From Raineya sp964654605 (lineage in GTDB: Bacteria > Bacteroidota > Bacteroidia > Cytophagales > Thermonemataceae): DNA of 64,000 nucleotides. The DNA lies in contig CAZZLW010000004.1 of the NCBI GenBank assembly GCA_964654605.1, forward strand, positions 1-64,000, read 5' to 3'. Within the stretch, counting starts at the first letter, position 1; each line of letters starts with the position of its first letter. Shown here piece by piece: positions 24,054 to 33,040 of this stretch. The translations under genes and the position numbers were made by a program. The notes beneath the pieces were generated by a model, which saw nothing but the letters and a program-made list of their open reading frames with translations, did not search any database and was not told where the DNA came from.

Positions 24054-24605
24054 TTATTCGCTACGAGGAACAATGATTTTCAAGGCAAAAAATGAATACT
24101 CATCGTTGATAGGCTCAAAACTATACCCTAATTTTTCCCCTGATTTTCTTGCCATATCTACAAAGCCCAAACCAGCTCCGCCTTTATCAGAAATTTCAGT
24201 GTTTTTGATAATTTCTTTGTAGAGGTCTTTCAAGCCGTCTTTATCCAAAGAATTTACTCTTTCAATTTTAGCTTGTACCGAAGGAATAGCGGCATTACGA
24301 ATAGGGTTACCTGACGTAACAATATATTCGTTGATTTGCTTTCCAAGCATAAAAATAGCATTGTTTTTCAAGCCATCTTCATCTTTTTCGTTGAGTTCTT
24401 CGGAGTGTTTTACAATATTTTGTAAACATTCCACCATTACACTAAAAACCTTTCTTTTTACCCCCCCAAGTTCGCCAATAGCGTCCATATTTCTTTCTGC
24501 CATTGCCAAAATGGATTTGGTAATATCTTGGGTAAATTCACCTTCATATACCAAAATCAGATTGTTGGCAATCATCGTCTTGTGCAGTTCATAAACATAT
24601 TTCAT
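24054..24605 (-). CDS. siaB: SiaB-like kinase (GHKL fold)
   Basis: 183 residues. The N-box-like motif VMVECLQNIVKHSEE (about 57-71, with Glu and Asn for Mg-ATP) and the G-box-like GGAGLGFVDMARKSG (about 141-155) are the two ATP-binding elements of SiaB-type GHKL kinases. It has no membrane segment. The expected reaction is ATP-dependent phosphorylation of the SiaC protein encoded 47 bp downstream. Its own upstream gap (24606-24830) is a repeat tract that parts it from the phosphatase gene; order A-B-C is kept. Confidence 0.85.
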   Translation of the reverse strand: MKYVYELHKTMIANNLILVYEGEFTQDITKSILAMAERNMDAIGELGGVKRKVFSVMVECLQNIVKHSEELNEKDEDGLKNNAIFMLGKQINEYIVTSGNPIRNAAIPSVQAKIERVNSLDKDGLKDLYKEIIKNTEISDKGGAGLGFVDMARKSGEKLGYSFEPINDEYSFFALKIIVPRSE

Positions 24606-24719
24606 ATAGCTTAACTATTTTTGATGGTTACTATGCTTTGTTTTGAAAATTTTGCTGTAAGTTAAATATTTTTCTGAAAACAAAAAACTTTCCTGAAAAT
24701 TGTTTGAAAAAATCAAAAA

Positions 24720-24800
24720 TTTGAGGGTTTGGAGTTTGGAATTTGAAGTTTGGAGTTTGGAGTTTGAAGTTTAAACTCTTGAACCCTTAAACCTCAAACT
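24720..24800. repeat. GTTTGGA/GTTTGAA degenerate tandem tract
   Basis: Units such as AGTTTGG and AGTTTGAA repeat about seven times and then invert into TTAAACTCTTGAACCC and CTCAAAC, so the tract can fold back on itself. It fills most of the 225-bp gap between the siaA-like and siaB-like genes. The same short words occur at 1751-1882 and 60310-60420. Confidence 0.65.
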
Positions 24801-24830
24801 TTAATCTTTTGAACTCCCCCCGCTCTTTAT

Positions 24831-27800
24831 CTAAAAGCGTATGCCAATCACCAAAATATCATCAGTTTGTTTGGTTGCATTTTTCTCATCATCTAAACGC
24901 ATCCATATTTTTAGTTCATTTTCAAGAGCATCGTTGAGAGCCATCATAGGTACATTCAAATTGGCTTTGATAATATCCCTAATGCGTTTGGGCGAAAACT
25001 TGCGGTTATCGGGACCACCGAATTGGTCAGGCAAGCCGTCAGAGAAAATAACAACCATATCGCCTTCTTGGTAAGGTCTTTCGTGATTGGCGAAAGCACC
25101 TCTGTTTTTGTATTGCCCGCCACCCACAGGCATTTTATCGCCTTTGATTTCCTCTAAGGGATCTTCTATTTCAGGTTTGTGGGTATCTATGTAGTAAAGC
25201 GGTCTGTGAGCCCCTGCGTATTCCAAAATTTTTGTATCAAAATTGATTTTGCAAAGCGAAACGTCCATACCGTCTTTACTGATAGCATCTTCTTCGGTCT
25301 GTCTGAGGGTACGTACCACCGACTCATCAAGAATATCCAAAATTTCACTAGGTTTGAGCTTTTTGTTTTCTTCCACACTGAAAATGTTGTTCAGAAGGAA
25401 GTAGCCAATCAGTGAAATCAAAGCACCGGGAACGCCGTGTCCTGTACAATCTACTACTGCTACAAATACGCCATTATCGGTTTTAAGCATCCAAGGGAAA
25501 TCACCACTTACAATATCTTTGGGTTTGAACATCACGAAAGAGTCGGGGAAAACACTTTGTAGCCAAGTGCTATCGGGCAAAATAGAGCTTTGGATACGTT
25601 TTGCGTAATTGATAGAGTCTGTGATTTTCTTGTTGGCGGCGGCGATGATTTCTTTGTCTTCTTCACTTTTGGTAATATCGTGGGAAACGAGGAGGAAGGT
25701 TTCAATTTCACCCATATCATTCCTTTCAGGAATGGCATTTACACTCATAATTTTACGCCCTTCTATGGTTTCAAAATCTACCACACCACTGGCTTTGGCT
25801 TCCCCACGCGTAATGTTTCTTACGGAGGTTTCTACCAGTTTGAACCAAGCGTTCAAAACTTTTTGAGGGATATAATCGGAAGTAATTTTTTTCTGCAAGA
25901 ACTCATCTTTGGGGTGTCCTGTCAAACTTTCAATCACGGGGTTTACGTAATACACCGTTCCTTCTTTATCCATACGCAAGATAAGGTCGGCAGAGTTTTC
26001 GGAGAGAGCCTGCATCTGACCGCGAAGACGTTGCTCACGTTCTGCTTCCTTACGAGCCGTAATATCACGAGCATTGATAACAATACCCTGAATAGCGGGT
26101 TCGTGAATTAGGTTGCTACCTGTGGCTTCCATCCAAATAGTGTGTCCGCTTTCAGTACGATACAGATATTCAATAGCGGCGTGTCTTTCGTCAGGGTATT
26201 CCAACAACTCTTGGAACAATCTTTCGAAAGTTTCTTTTCCTTGTTCAATGTTGTCCCAATCGTTTTTACCCAAGAGGTCATCGGCTTCAAAACCCAAAAT
26301 TCTTCTTACGGAAGGCGAAGCATAGCGAATGGTTTTATCAGGGTCGTAAATAATGATAACCTCTGATGAATTTTCAAGGAGAGCTTGTGTTTTGCGTTGC
26401 TCCTGATTTACCTTTTCAATTTGCTCTTGGAGTTCTTGGTTGGCTCTTTCTACTTCTTCGTTTTTCTGAGCAAGTTCTTTGGCATTTTTCTCTAATTCTT
26501 TTTGATTGGCTTGTAGCTCTTCGGTGAGTTTTGTTTGTTCTTTCAAAAGCAAATCTGTACTTTCCCTTACATTGATGTTGAAAATAGTACGGGCAATACT
26601 ATCGCTGATACGAGTAAGCAATTCATCTTCGCGTGAGCCTTTGGGAATTTCCTCTAAAGCGGCAATTTCCAAAACTCCATATACTTCTCGTGTATCGGCA
26701 GTGATGAGCGGAGAAATATGTAAAAACTTTGGTTTCTTTTCACCTAATAGCCCCGATGTAATGGTTACGTAATCATCAGGAATTTCGGTACGGCGTATAG
26801 CTTCTTTTTCAATAGCGGCTTGCCCTACAAGCCCCTCTGCATAACGATTTTTGAACACTTTGAAAGAAGCACTCAAATATTTTTTCTTGTTGTAGGCGTG
26901 GCTGGCAATCATTACCAGTTCTTCTGTTCCTGCTTTTTCATCACGTTTCATTTCATAGAAAGCTCCTTGAATAGCTCCTACTTCACGCACTACATAAGCC
27001 AATATTTTTTCAGCCATTACTTCCAGCTTGTCGGTAGTACGCAAAATGTCGTTGATTACGTTGAGACGCTCGTTCACCCAAGCATTGATGTTGGCTTCTT
27101 CGGCAGAGCGTATCAAACTATCACGGGCGTTTATCAAAGCGTTTCCGAGTACGTCTTTTTCGCTGAGTGGTTTGAAATCTACGTCAAATTTCTGCGAACC
27201 AATGTCTTGGGCAAAATTAGCTGTTTTTTCAAGGTTTTGCACCAAAGCATTGATTTGTTCGGTCATTTCGCCAATTTCGTCTTGGCTATTGGTGGTAACC
27301 ACAGGGGGGAGCTCTCCTTTTCCGAGCAAGGTGATAGTTCTACGCAAAACAGCCAGCGGGCGGGTAAGCAGTTGGGAGAAAAGTATCCCAATAACTACTG
27401 CAATTACAATTACCACCGCACCAGCAATGAGAAACCTTTGAAGCAAAGCTACCGCAGGGGCATAAATTTCCGCTTTGTCATTTTTTACAACCATTCCCCA
27501 TTCTACGCCCGGAATATAGCGAGAAACAGCTAAAAAATCGGCTTCGTCAATGGCTTCGCTATGTTTCGCATTTTTATCCAATGCCCTACGAATAATAAAA
27601 GGCGTACCTGCATCTTCTTTTTCACCTGCTTTATCCAAAGATTTGATTTCTTTATTTTTTGCTTTGAAACTATTTAGATACACAAAACGACCTTCTTGCT
27701 CTTGTAAGAGCCACACTTGCCCTGTTTCGCCCAAACCTACCTTATCAGAAACCAGCTTTTGTACCTTATCCATATCTACCTCGTAGATAAGCTGACCTAC

Positions 27801-28502
27801 GAGTGGGTTACCTGTTACGTTTTTATCACGGATAGGGGCAGATACCCAAAACACTGTTCTTTTTTCTTTGCCGAGTTGTTGTAAAGAAACCTTGCTAAAA
27901 TAGGTGGTATCTCTGCCTTTTACTACAATAGCGGGGTCTATGGGAGGGGTTCTGAATTTTTCATTCAAGGTTTGCTCGGGGGTAGAACGGCTAATATACC
28001 TTACTTTGCCTTCTTTATCCAACAAATAAACGTTATTGAGTTCGTAAGCAAACTGAATAGCAATTACGGCATTTTCCAATTCTACATTGATAGCAAAATC
28101 GGCAGAAGGTGTAGGATTTTGACCCTCTTGCTCTGTTTTTGTGGTATCTACTTGTTGTAGCTCTTGTGCGAATAAGTTACCAAGTTCATCATCATCGGTC
28201 TTTTTTTCTTCTTTCTTTTCATCAGGTTTGGAGGGGGAGTCAATTTTTTTGAGGAAATCCACAATAGGTTTCAAATCGCTACCTACTTTTACGGCGGCAT
28301 TGATTTCGTTGATGAAAGTTTGGATTTTTTCCACTTTCAAATCCGCAACCCCATTCAAAGATTGCAAATAACGCTCTTCAATGGAGTTTTTACTTTGGTT
28401 GTAGGCAAAAAAACTTACCGAAGCTACCGCCAAAAGCACCACCAGTAGCAAGATAAGTGAAATTTTTGCACCAATTTTGAATTTCTTGAATAGGTTGAGC
28501 AT
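24831..28502 (-). CDS. SiaA-like sensor phosphatase: Cache-HAMP-GAF-PAS-PAS-SpoIIE
   Basis: About 1223 residues from the ATG at 28502 (a GTG two codons earlier is possible). TM1 at about 12-33, a periplasmic Cache-type sensor to about 340 with a Glu/Lys-rich insertion near 95-130, TM2 at about 355-378, HAMP to about 430, GAF about 480-640, a coiled coil about 645-705, PAS 1 about 705-815 and PAS 2 about 830-945. The PP2C/SpoIIE domain fills the end: DIVSGDF, VVDCTGHGVPGALIS, IFSDGLPDQFGG and QTDDILVIG carry the metal-binding aspartates, so it should be active. The expected role is dephosphorylating SiaC in response to an extracellular signal. The membrane GAF gene is 28 bp upstream. Confidence 0.9.
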   Translation of the reverse strand: MLNLFKKFKIGAKISLILLLVVLLAVASVSFFAYNQSKNSIEERYLQSLNGVADLKVEKIQTFINEINAAVKVGSDLKPIVDFLKKIDSPSKPDEKKEEKKTDDDELGNLFAQELQQVDTTKTEQEGQNPTPSADFAINVELENAVIAIQFAYELNNVYLLDKEGKVRYISRSTPEQTLNEKFRTPPIDPAIVVKGRDTTYFSKVSLQQLGKEKRTVFWVSAPIRDKNVTGNPLVGQLIYEVDMDKVQKLVSDKVGLGETGQVWLLQEQEGRFVYLNSFKAKNKEIKSLDKAGEKEDAGTPFIIRRALDKNAKHSEAIDEADFLAVSRYIPGVEWGMVVKNDKAEIYAPAVALLQRFLIAGAVVIVIAVVIGILFSQLLTRPLAVLRRTITLLGKGELPPVVTTNSQDEIGEMTEQINALVQNLEKTANFAQDIGSQKFDVDFKPLSEKDVLGNALINARDSLIRSAEEANINAWVNERLNVINDILRTTDKLEVMAEKILAYVVREVGAIQGAFYEMKRDEKAGTEELVMIASHAYNKKKYLSASFKVFKNRYAEGLVGQAAIEKEAIRRTEIPDDYVTITSGLLGEKKPKFLHISPLITADTREVYGVLEIAALEEIPKGSREDELLTRISDSIARTIFNINVRESTDLLLKEQTKLTEELQANQKELEKNAKELAQKNEEVERANQELQEQIEKVNQEQRKTQALLENSSEVIIIYDPDKTIRYASPSVRRILGFEADDLLGKNDWDNIEQGKETFERLFQELLEYPDERHAAIEYLYRTESGHTIWMEATGSNLIHEPAIQGIVINARDITARKEAEREQRLRGQMQALSENSADLILRMDKEGTVYYVNPVIESLTGHPKDEFLQKKITSDYIPQKVLNAWFKLVETSVRNITRGEAKASGVVDFETIEGRKIMSVNAIPERNDMGEIETFLLVSHDITKSEEDKEIIAAANKKITDSINYAKRIQSSILPDSTWLQSVFPDSFVMFKPKDIVSGDFPWMLKTDNGVFVAVVDCTGHGVPGALISLIGYFLLNNIFSVEENKKLKPSEILDILDESVVRTLRQTEEDAISKDGMDVSLCKINFDTKILEYAGAHRPLYYIDTHKPEIEDPLEEIKGDKMPVGGGQYKNRGAFANHERPYQEGDMVVIFSDGLPDQFGGPDNRKFSPKRIRDIIKANLNVPMMALNDALENELKIWMRLDDEKNATKQTDDILVIGIRF

Positions 28503-28530
28503 ACGCACCAGATTTTTGAGAAAAACTATT

Positions 28531-29358
28531 TTAAGCCGTAATAATCAGACTTTCTTCCATTTGCTCTGTGAGCAAAGAAGCTACTTGTTGCACATAACTT
28601 TTCTGTAATTCGGTAAAAGTTGAAAAAGAAGCAAGTTCAAAAATGCCAATTACTTCCCTGCCATTTCTTGCGAAAATAGGCACAATCAGCAAACTGCGAG
28701 GAGAGGCTTCGCCCAAACCCGAAATAACTTTCATATAGCCTTCGGGAACATTTTTGAGCAAAATCGGTACGCCATCTTTGCCTACTTGCCCCACCAAACC
28801 TTCTCCTTCTTCATATTCTAATTTCTGGCTTTCTGCTAAATAATAAGCATAGCCAACCTGAAAGTTAAAAAATTTCTTTCTACCTTCTTTGCGAAGCAAA
28901 AATACTGCTCCTTGGGCGGCTTCCAAATTTTTGCAGATAAGGCTCAGGATACGCTCCAAACGTTCTTCGCCGCTGTATTCGCTCAAAACTTTATTTACTT
29001 CGCCCAAAGCTGAAAGGCTCATACCTTTGCTTGTACTTTGAGCCTCTGTTTGCCCTCTTTTTTCGGTGTTTTGGTCATTTTTTACTTCTCCTATCACCAT
29101 ACCTTCAGCATAGCGAGTTGAACCTGCAATATTGGTAAGTAGAATAGCTAAAACTGCCATAAAAAAGGCTATCCCGAAAGCTACAAAGGGAATGAGAATG
29201 GTATTTGCCAAAACCCTTTTTTTAGCAATTTCTATAATTCCCAACTCTTCTACTATGCGTGCATCAAGGGTGTAAAAATCATAAAACAATTTGCCTGAAA
29301 GCAATACAAACAGAGCCGTTGCCACCCAAGCAAAAATTTTGTAGCTTTTAGATTTCAT
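28531..29358 (-). CDS. membrane-anchored GAF protein
   Basis: 275 residues: two N-terminal membrane helices (FAWVATALFVLLSGKLFYDF and ILIPFVAFGIAFFMAVLAIL) with a short periplasmic loop, then a cytoplasmic GAF domain (about 120-270) with LERILSLICKNLEAAQGAVF, FQVGYAYYL, EGEGLVGQVGKDGVPI and SLLIVPIFARNGREVIGIFE. It has no output domain, so it may bind a ligand and act on the sensor phosphatase encoded 28 bp downstream, whose GAF domain it resembles. First gene of the signalling run in transcription order. The ligand is not predictable. Confidence 0.8.
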   Translation of the reverse strand: MKSKSYKIFAWVATALFVLLSGKLFYDFYTLDARIVEELGIIEIAKKRVLANTILIPFVAFGIAFFMAVLAILLTNIAGSTRYAEGMVIGEVKNDQNTEKRGQTEAQSTSKGMSLSALGEVNKVLSEYSGEERLERILSLICKNLEAAQGAVFLLRKEGRKKFFNFQVGYAYYLAESQKLEYEEGEGLVGQVGKDGVPILLKNVPEGYMKVISGLGEASPRSLLIVPIFARNGREVIGIFELASFSTFTELQKSYVQQVASLLTEQMEESLIITA

Positions 29359-29524
29359 TGTGTTGTTTTTGGTTCAAAAAGTAAATAAATGCAAACGAAA
29401 AAAGCAAATTTTTCTCGCAAAATAAACAAAAAAAATCAAATTTTTGAAAATAATGAAAATTTATGTGCTTGTTTTTCAGATTACTGAGAAAAACAAAACA
29501 GGAGGTAAGAAATTAAGAAACAGC

Positions 29525-29600
29525 GTTTGAGCCACAAACCTGAAATCTTAAACTCTTGAACCTCAATCTACAAATCTACAATTTTTCCAAACTCAAAACT
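29525..29600. repeat. CTTGAACCTC/AAACCTGAAA low-complexity tract
   Basis: The gap between the decarboxylase and the GAF gene (29359-29607) is AT-rich and ends in short units such as AAACTCTTGAACCTCAATC and ACTCAAAACTTGAAC, of the same type as the other GTTCAA/CTCAAAC tracts. A GAAACAG-like stretch at 29515-29522 faintly recalls the dispersed repeat at 47190. Confidence 0.45.
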
Positions 29601-29607
29601 TGAACAT

Positions 29608-30996
29608 CTATTTATAACCTAAAATTTTTAGCATAGAATCGCTATCTTGTTCGGGGGCAAATAGTTGTGTACTGATATTTCCTTTTTTATCCCGATTGAT
29701 GATGACGTGCTTGGGAGCAGGCACCAAGCAATGCTGAATGCCACCGTATCCACCCACTGATTCCTGATAAGCCCCTGTATGGAAAAAGCCAACGTATTGG
29801 GTATCCCCGTTTTCAACAATGGGCAAAAATACTTCCGAAAGATTAGCTTCGGTGCTGTAATAATCCAAGCTATCGCAAGTCAGACCGCCCAAATGAACTT
29901 TCTGATAAGGTTTATCCCAGTTGTTGATAGGGAGCAGAATAAATTTCTGATTGATACCCCAAGCATCGGGGAGTTGGGTGATAAAAGAGCCGTCAATCAT
30001 ATACCAAAGCTCTTTATCATTTTGAAGTTTTTGCCCAATTACCGAATAAATAACGGCACCACTTTCGCCTACCGTGAAAGAGCCAAATTCGGTAAAGATA
30101 TGAGGCACAGGGACATTGTTTTTTTGGCAAATCCACTGAATATTTTCAATGATTTGCTCTACCATATATTTATAGTCATACTGAAAGCTCAAAGAAAGTT
30201 GGATAGGAAACCCGCCGCCAATATCAACGGTATCCAAATCGGGACACATCTTTTTAAGTTCGCAATATTTGTACATAAAGCGGCTTAGTTCGCTCCAATA
30301 ATAAGCTGTATCTTTAATACCTGTATTGATAAAAAAATGAAGCATTTTTAGCTTAAACTTGGGGTTATCGCGTATTTTTTCTTTGTAGAGTGGAACAATA
30401 TCGCTATAACGAACCCCAAGCCGAGAAGTATAAAATTCAAAATTGGGTTCTTCGTCGGCGGCAATACGGATACCTACTTCTACGACTTCGGCTTTGTTGT
30501 GCTGATAGGCGTCAATTTCTTCCAAATTATCCAGTACAGGTATTATCCGAAAGCCATCGGAAAGCATTTCATTGATATACTGCAAATAGAGAGGTCTTTT
30601 GTAGCCATTGCAAATAACATATTGCTTTTTGGTAAATTTTTTCTTTTTGTAAAGAGCTTTCACAATGGGCAAATCAAAAGCCGAAGACGTTTCAATGTGA
30701 ATATCATTTTTGAGAGCCTCTTCTAATACAAAACTAAAATGCGAAGATTTGGTACAATAACAATAGACGTATTCACCTTCGTATTTAAATTTTTTCATTG
30801 CATTGCTAAAAAGCTCTTTGGAATACTGGATATGCTCTGTAATTTTGGGGAGATAGGTGATTTTCATAGGTGTTCCATACTCGCGAATAATCTCCATTAG
30901 TGGCACACCATTGAACAGCAGTTCGTTGTTTTTTACCTTAAATTCGGGTGTAGGGAATTCAAAGGTTTGTTCTATGAGGTCTATGTAGCTTTTCAT
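29608..30996 (-). CDS. speA: arginine decarboxylase (alanine-racemase fold)
   Basis: 462 residues, a type III-fold PLP decarboxylase. YVYCYCTKSSHFSFVLEEAL carries the PLP lysine (KSSH), IETSSAFDLPIVKAL follows, then VDIGGGFPIQL (phosphate-binding glycines) and FTEFGSFTVGESG. The C-terminal part has HLGGLTCDSLDYY, corresponding to the CDxxD substrate-contacting motif of this fold. As recalled, Bacteroidota have a distinctive 460-residue form annotated as arginine decarboxylase, shorter than the 630-residue SpeA. Reaction: L-arginine to agmatine and CO2, entering polyamine synthesis. No agmatine ureohydrolase gene is adjacent. Substrate is inferred from family. Confidence 0.82.
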   Translation of the reverse strand: MKSYIDLIEQTFEFPTPEFKVKNNELLFNGVPLMEIIREYGTPMKITYLPKITEHIQYSKELFSNAMKKFKYEGEYVYCYCTKSSHFSFVLEEALKNDIHIETSSAFDLPIVKALYKKKKFTKKQYVICNGYKRPLYLQYINEMLSDGFRIIPVLDNLEEIDAYQHNKAEVVEVGIRIAADEEPNFEFYTSRLGVRYSDIVPLYKEKIRDNPKFKLKMLHFFINTGIKDTAYYWSELSRFMYKYCELKKMCPDLDTVDIGGGFPIQLSLSFQYDYKYMVEQIIENIQWICQKNNVPVPHIFTEFGSFTVGESGAVIYSVIGQKLQNDKELWYMIDGSFITQLPDAWGINQKFILLPINNWDKPYQKVHLGGLTCDSLDYYSTEANLSEVFLPIVENGDTQYVGFFHTGAYQESVGGYGGIQHCLVPAPKHVIINRDKKGNISTQLFAPEQDSDSMLKILGYK

Positions 30997-31080
30997 TGTG
31001 CTTTGGGTGGAAGGGTTAAATTTTGCAAGCGAAATTAGAAATTTTTTTTAGTTTTTTTCAAGAATTTTTTGTTAAAAAAA

Positions 31081-32349
31081 TCAAAACACTTCATAAAACT
31101 GATTTCGGCAGATAGCTAAAATTTTACCTTTCAGCTTTTCGCCAATAAAAGGCGAATTTTGAGAAAGTGAAACAATTTGCTCGGTAGTAAAAATTTGCTC
31201 TTGCTGGCTATCAAATATGCACAAATCGGCATAATGGTTTTCTTGAATAATAGGCATAGGCAAGCCTAAAATTTCACGAGGTTTTTGGGCAAATTTTTCT
31301 ACAATTTTTTCCAAAGCAATTTGCTTGTTTGCAGTATGAGTAGCTAAAAAAGCCGTTTGCAGGTTGATAGCTCCAAACTGAGCCAAATCAAATTCCAGCA
31401 TTTTGCTTTCGGTATCTTGGGGCTGGTGGTCGGAAACAATGGCGTCAATGGTATCATCTGCAATGCCTTTCCATAAGGCTTCTTTATCTTTTGAGGTGCG
31501 TAGCGGTGGGTTGAGCTTGAAGTTGGTATCAAAATCTTGCAAATTTTCTTCTGTGAAATAAAGATTTAGGGCAGAAACATCGCAAGTTACTTGCATACCT
31601 TCTTGTTTGGCTTTTCGGATAAGTTCTACCGATTTTTCGCAAGAAATGCAAGAAAAATGAATTTTGCCTCCTGTATAGCGTAATATTTCCAAATCTCGCT
31701 GAATAACCAATATTTCTGCAAGGGCGGGCATACCTTTGAGCCCCAAATAGGTAGCCGTAATGCCTTCGTTCATCTGCCCAAATCGTGTCAGAAGCGTGTC
31801 TTCGGGGCGTTGTATCAGCAAGGCGTTCAAAGGTTGCAGATATAAAAGCGTTTTGAGCAAAATATCGGCATTATGGATAGCCTGCAAGCCATCGGAAAAA
31901 GCCACAGCTCCTGCGTGGTGCAAATCAATCATTTCAGCAAGGTCTTCGCCTTTGTTTTTCAGCGTAACAGCCCCAATGGGTAGGGTTTGCACTAAATTGG
32001 CTTCATTTTTTTGCAAAATGTATTGCAAGCTATCTTTGCTATCCAGAGCAGGCGACATATTCGGAAGCAGACAAGTATGTGTAAAGCCACCTCTTTCTGC
32101 CGCTTTACGAGCCGTAGAGAGCGTTTCTTTGTACTCTGAACCAAGGTCTGGTACCCAACAACGCAAATCTACAAAACCAATGCTTACAGATAGGTTAGAG
32201 CTTTCTACTATGCGAGTATTTTCAGCAACAGAGAGGCTATCGGCAATTTGTAAAATTTTGCCATCTTTGATGAAAATATCTTTTTTTTGCAAATGAAAAG
32301 GGCTATTTTTGTCAAAAATAGTAGCTTGGCGAAGCAAAAGCGAATACAT
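31081..32349 (-). CDS. dihydroorotase-like protein lacking zinc ligands
   Basis: 422 residues of amidohydrolase fold. Compared with true dihydroorotase, the first metal motif DxHxH is replaced by DLRCW (61-65), so both histidines are missing. The next metal histidine region reads HFSCISCEKS. The substrate Asn (LLPNMS) and the late Asp-His (SDHQPQD) are kept. It therefore looks non-catalytic; such inactive PyrC-like partners (PyrC') are known to associate with aspartate transcarbamoylase in some bacteria, and Bacteroidota commonly carry one beside an active PyrC. No other pyr enzyme gene is adjacent. Its role is probably structural, which is an inference. Confidence 0.8.
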   Translation of the reverse strand: MYSLLLRQATIFDKNSPFHLQKKDIFIKDGKILQIADSLSVAENTRIVESSNLSVSIGFVDLRCWVPDLGSEYKETLSTARKAAERGGFTHTCLLPNMSPALDSKDSLQYILQKNEANLVQTLPIGAVTLKNKGEDLAEMIDLHHAGAVAFSDGLQAIHNADILLKTLLYLQPLNALLIQRPEDTLLTRFGQMNEGITATYLGLKGMPALAEILVIQRDLEILRYTGGKIHFSCISCEKSVELIRKAKQEGMQVTCDVSALNLYFTEENLQDFDTNFKLNPPLRTSKDKEALWKGIADDTIDAIVSDHQPQDTESKMLEFDLAQFGAINLQTAFLATHTANKQIALEKIVEKFAQKPREILGLPMPIIQENHYADLCIFDSQQEQIFTTEQIVSLSQNSPFIGEKLKGKILAICRNQFYEVF

Positions 32350-32461
32350 TGCGAAAAAATTTTCGCCAAAAATAAGAAAAATAGCTTATTGCGAAAAGTT
32401 TGGCAAAAAATTTGTTGTATATTTTATTGGTTTTATCAAAAGCGAGAATTACAGAATTTTC

Positions 32462-32498
32462 TTGCTTACAATATAAAATTTTGCTACCTTTGTAGCAA
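32462..32498 (+). promoter_or_regulatory. promoter with overlapping palindrome (putative operator)
   Basis: TTG at 32462-32464, 20-bp spacer, TACCTTTG at 32485-32492. The -7 box lies inside the perfect palindrome TTGCTAC-CTTT-GTAGCAA (32481-32498), a layout typical of repressor operators. The ATG at 32501 follows two bases later, so the transcript may be nearly leaderless. Confidence 0.55.
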
Positions 32499-32500
32499 CT

Positions 32501-32911
32501 ATGAGAAAAGTACAAAAACATATTGAGCAAATTTTTGGAAAACGCTTTGTCTGCTTTTCTTTCCTGCTTGTTTTTACTTACCTTTTATGCTTTACCCCCG
32601 ATACTTCTTTTGACCTTTTTGCCGAAAAAACTGCTGAAACCGAAAAAGAAGGAAATAAATCCGAAAAAGAAGGAGTAGGCGAAGAGAGTGAGGAAATAGC
32701 ACAACTTGGCAAGTGCAAAAAAATCAAAAAAAATCCTTCGTATTTTTCTCTGGAAGTTTTTGATATACAAGAAATTTTCTCTCCGAAATTATTTTTCCTT
32801 CGTTTTCAAAAGCTTTCCAAACATTCCTTTGTTTCAGAAAGGAACGCCTTTTTTACTCCTACCTGTCCTCTTTACATTGCTTATCATAAACTTATTTTCT
32901 ACGCAATTTAG
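32501..32911 (+). CDS. small E/K-rich protein ahead of the RND operon
   Basis: 136 residues, no named family. One N-terminal hydrophobic segment (FVCFSFLLVFTYLLCFTPDT, about 17-36) may be a signal or anchor. Then an acidic/basic stretch (about 42-68, rich in Glu and Lys) and a C-terminus rich in Phe, Lys and Ser with the words KNAFFTP-like and CPLYIAYHKLIF. The ATG at 32501 is directly after the -7 box. It precedes the efflux genes in the same direction, with 129 bp to the adaptor start. In Cytophagales, small poorly conserved membrane proteins often precede efflux operons. Coding status is likely but not certain. Confidence 0.5.
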   Translation: MRKVQKHIEQIFGKRFVCFSFLLVFTYLLCFTPDTSFDLFAEKTAETEKEGNKSEKEGVGEESEEIAQLGKCKKIKKNPSYFSLEVFDIQEIFSPKLFFLRFQKLSKHSFVSERNAFFTPTCPLYIAYHKLIFYAI

Positions 32912-33040
32912 TGATACTACTTCATACCCAAGCCTCATTATTTGGTTTGGATATGCTTGCCGTATGCCATAAGGCTTGCTGTCTTATGCTTTCTCTTATT
33001 TCTTTTCACAACTCTAAATTCGTATAAAATATTTAATTTT

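Noticed and set aside
26820..27533. 237-codon plus-strand frame opposite the sensor phosphatase gene
   Set aside because: Antisense shadow of the GAF/HAMP coding region; no signal, no motif, no ribosome site.
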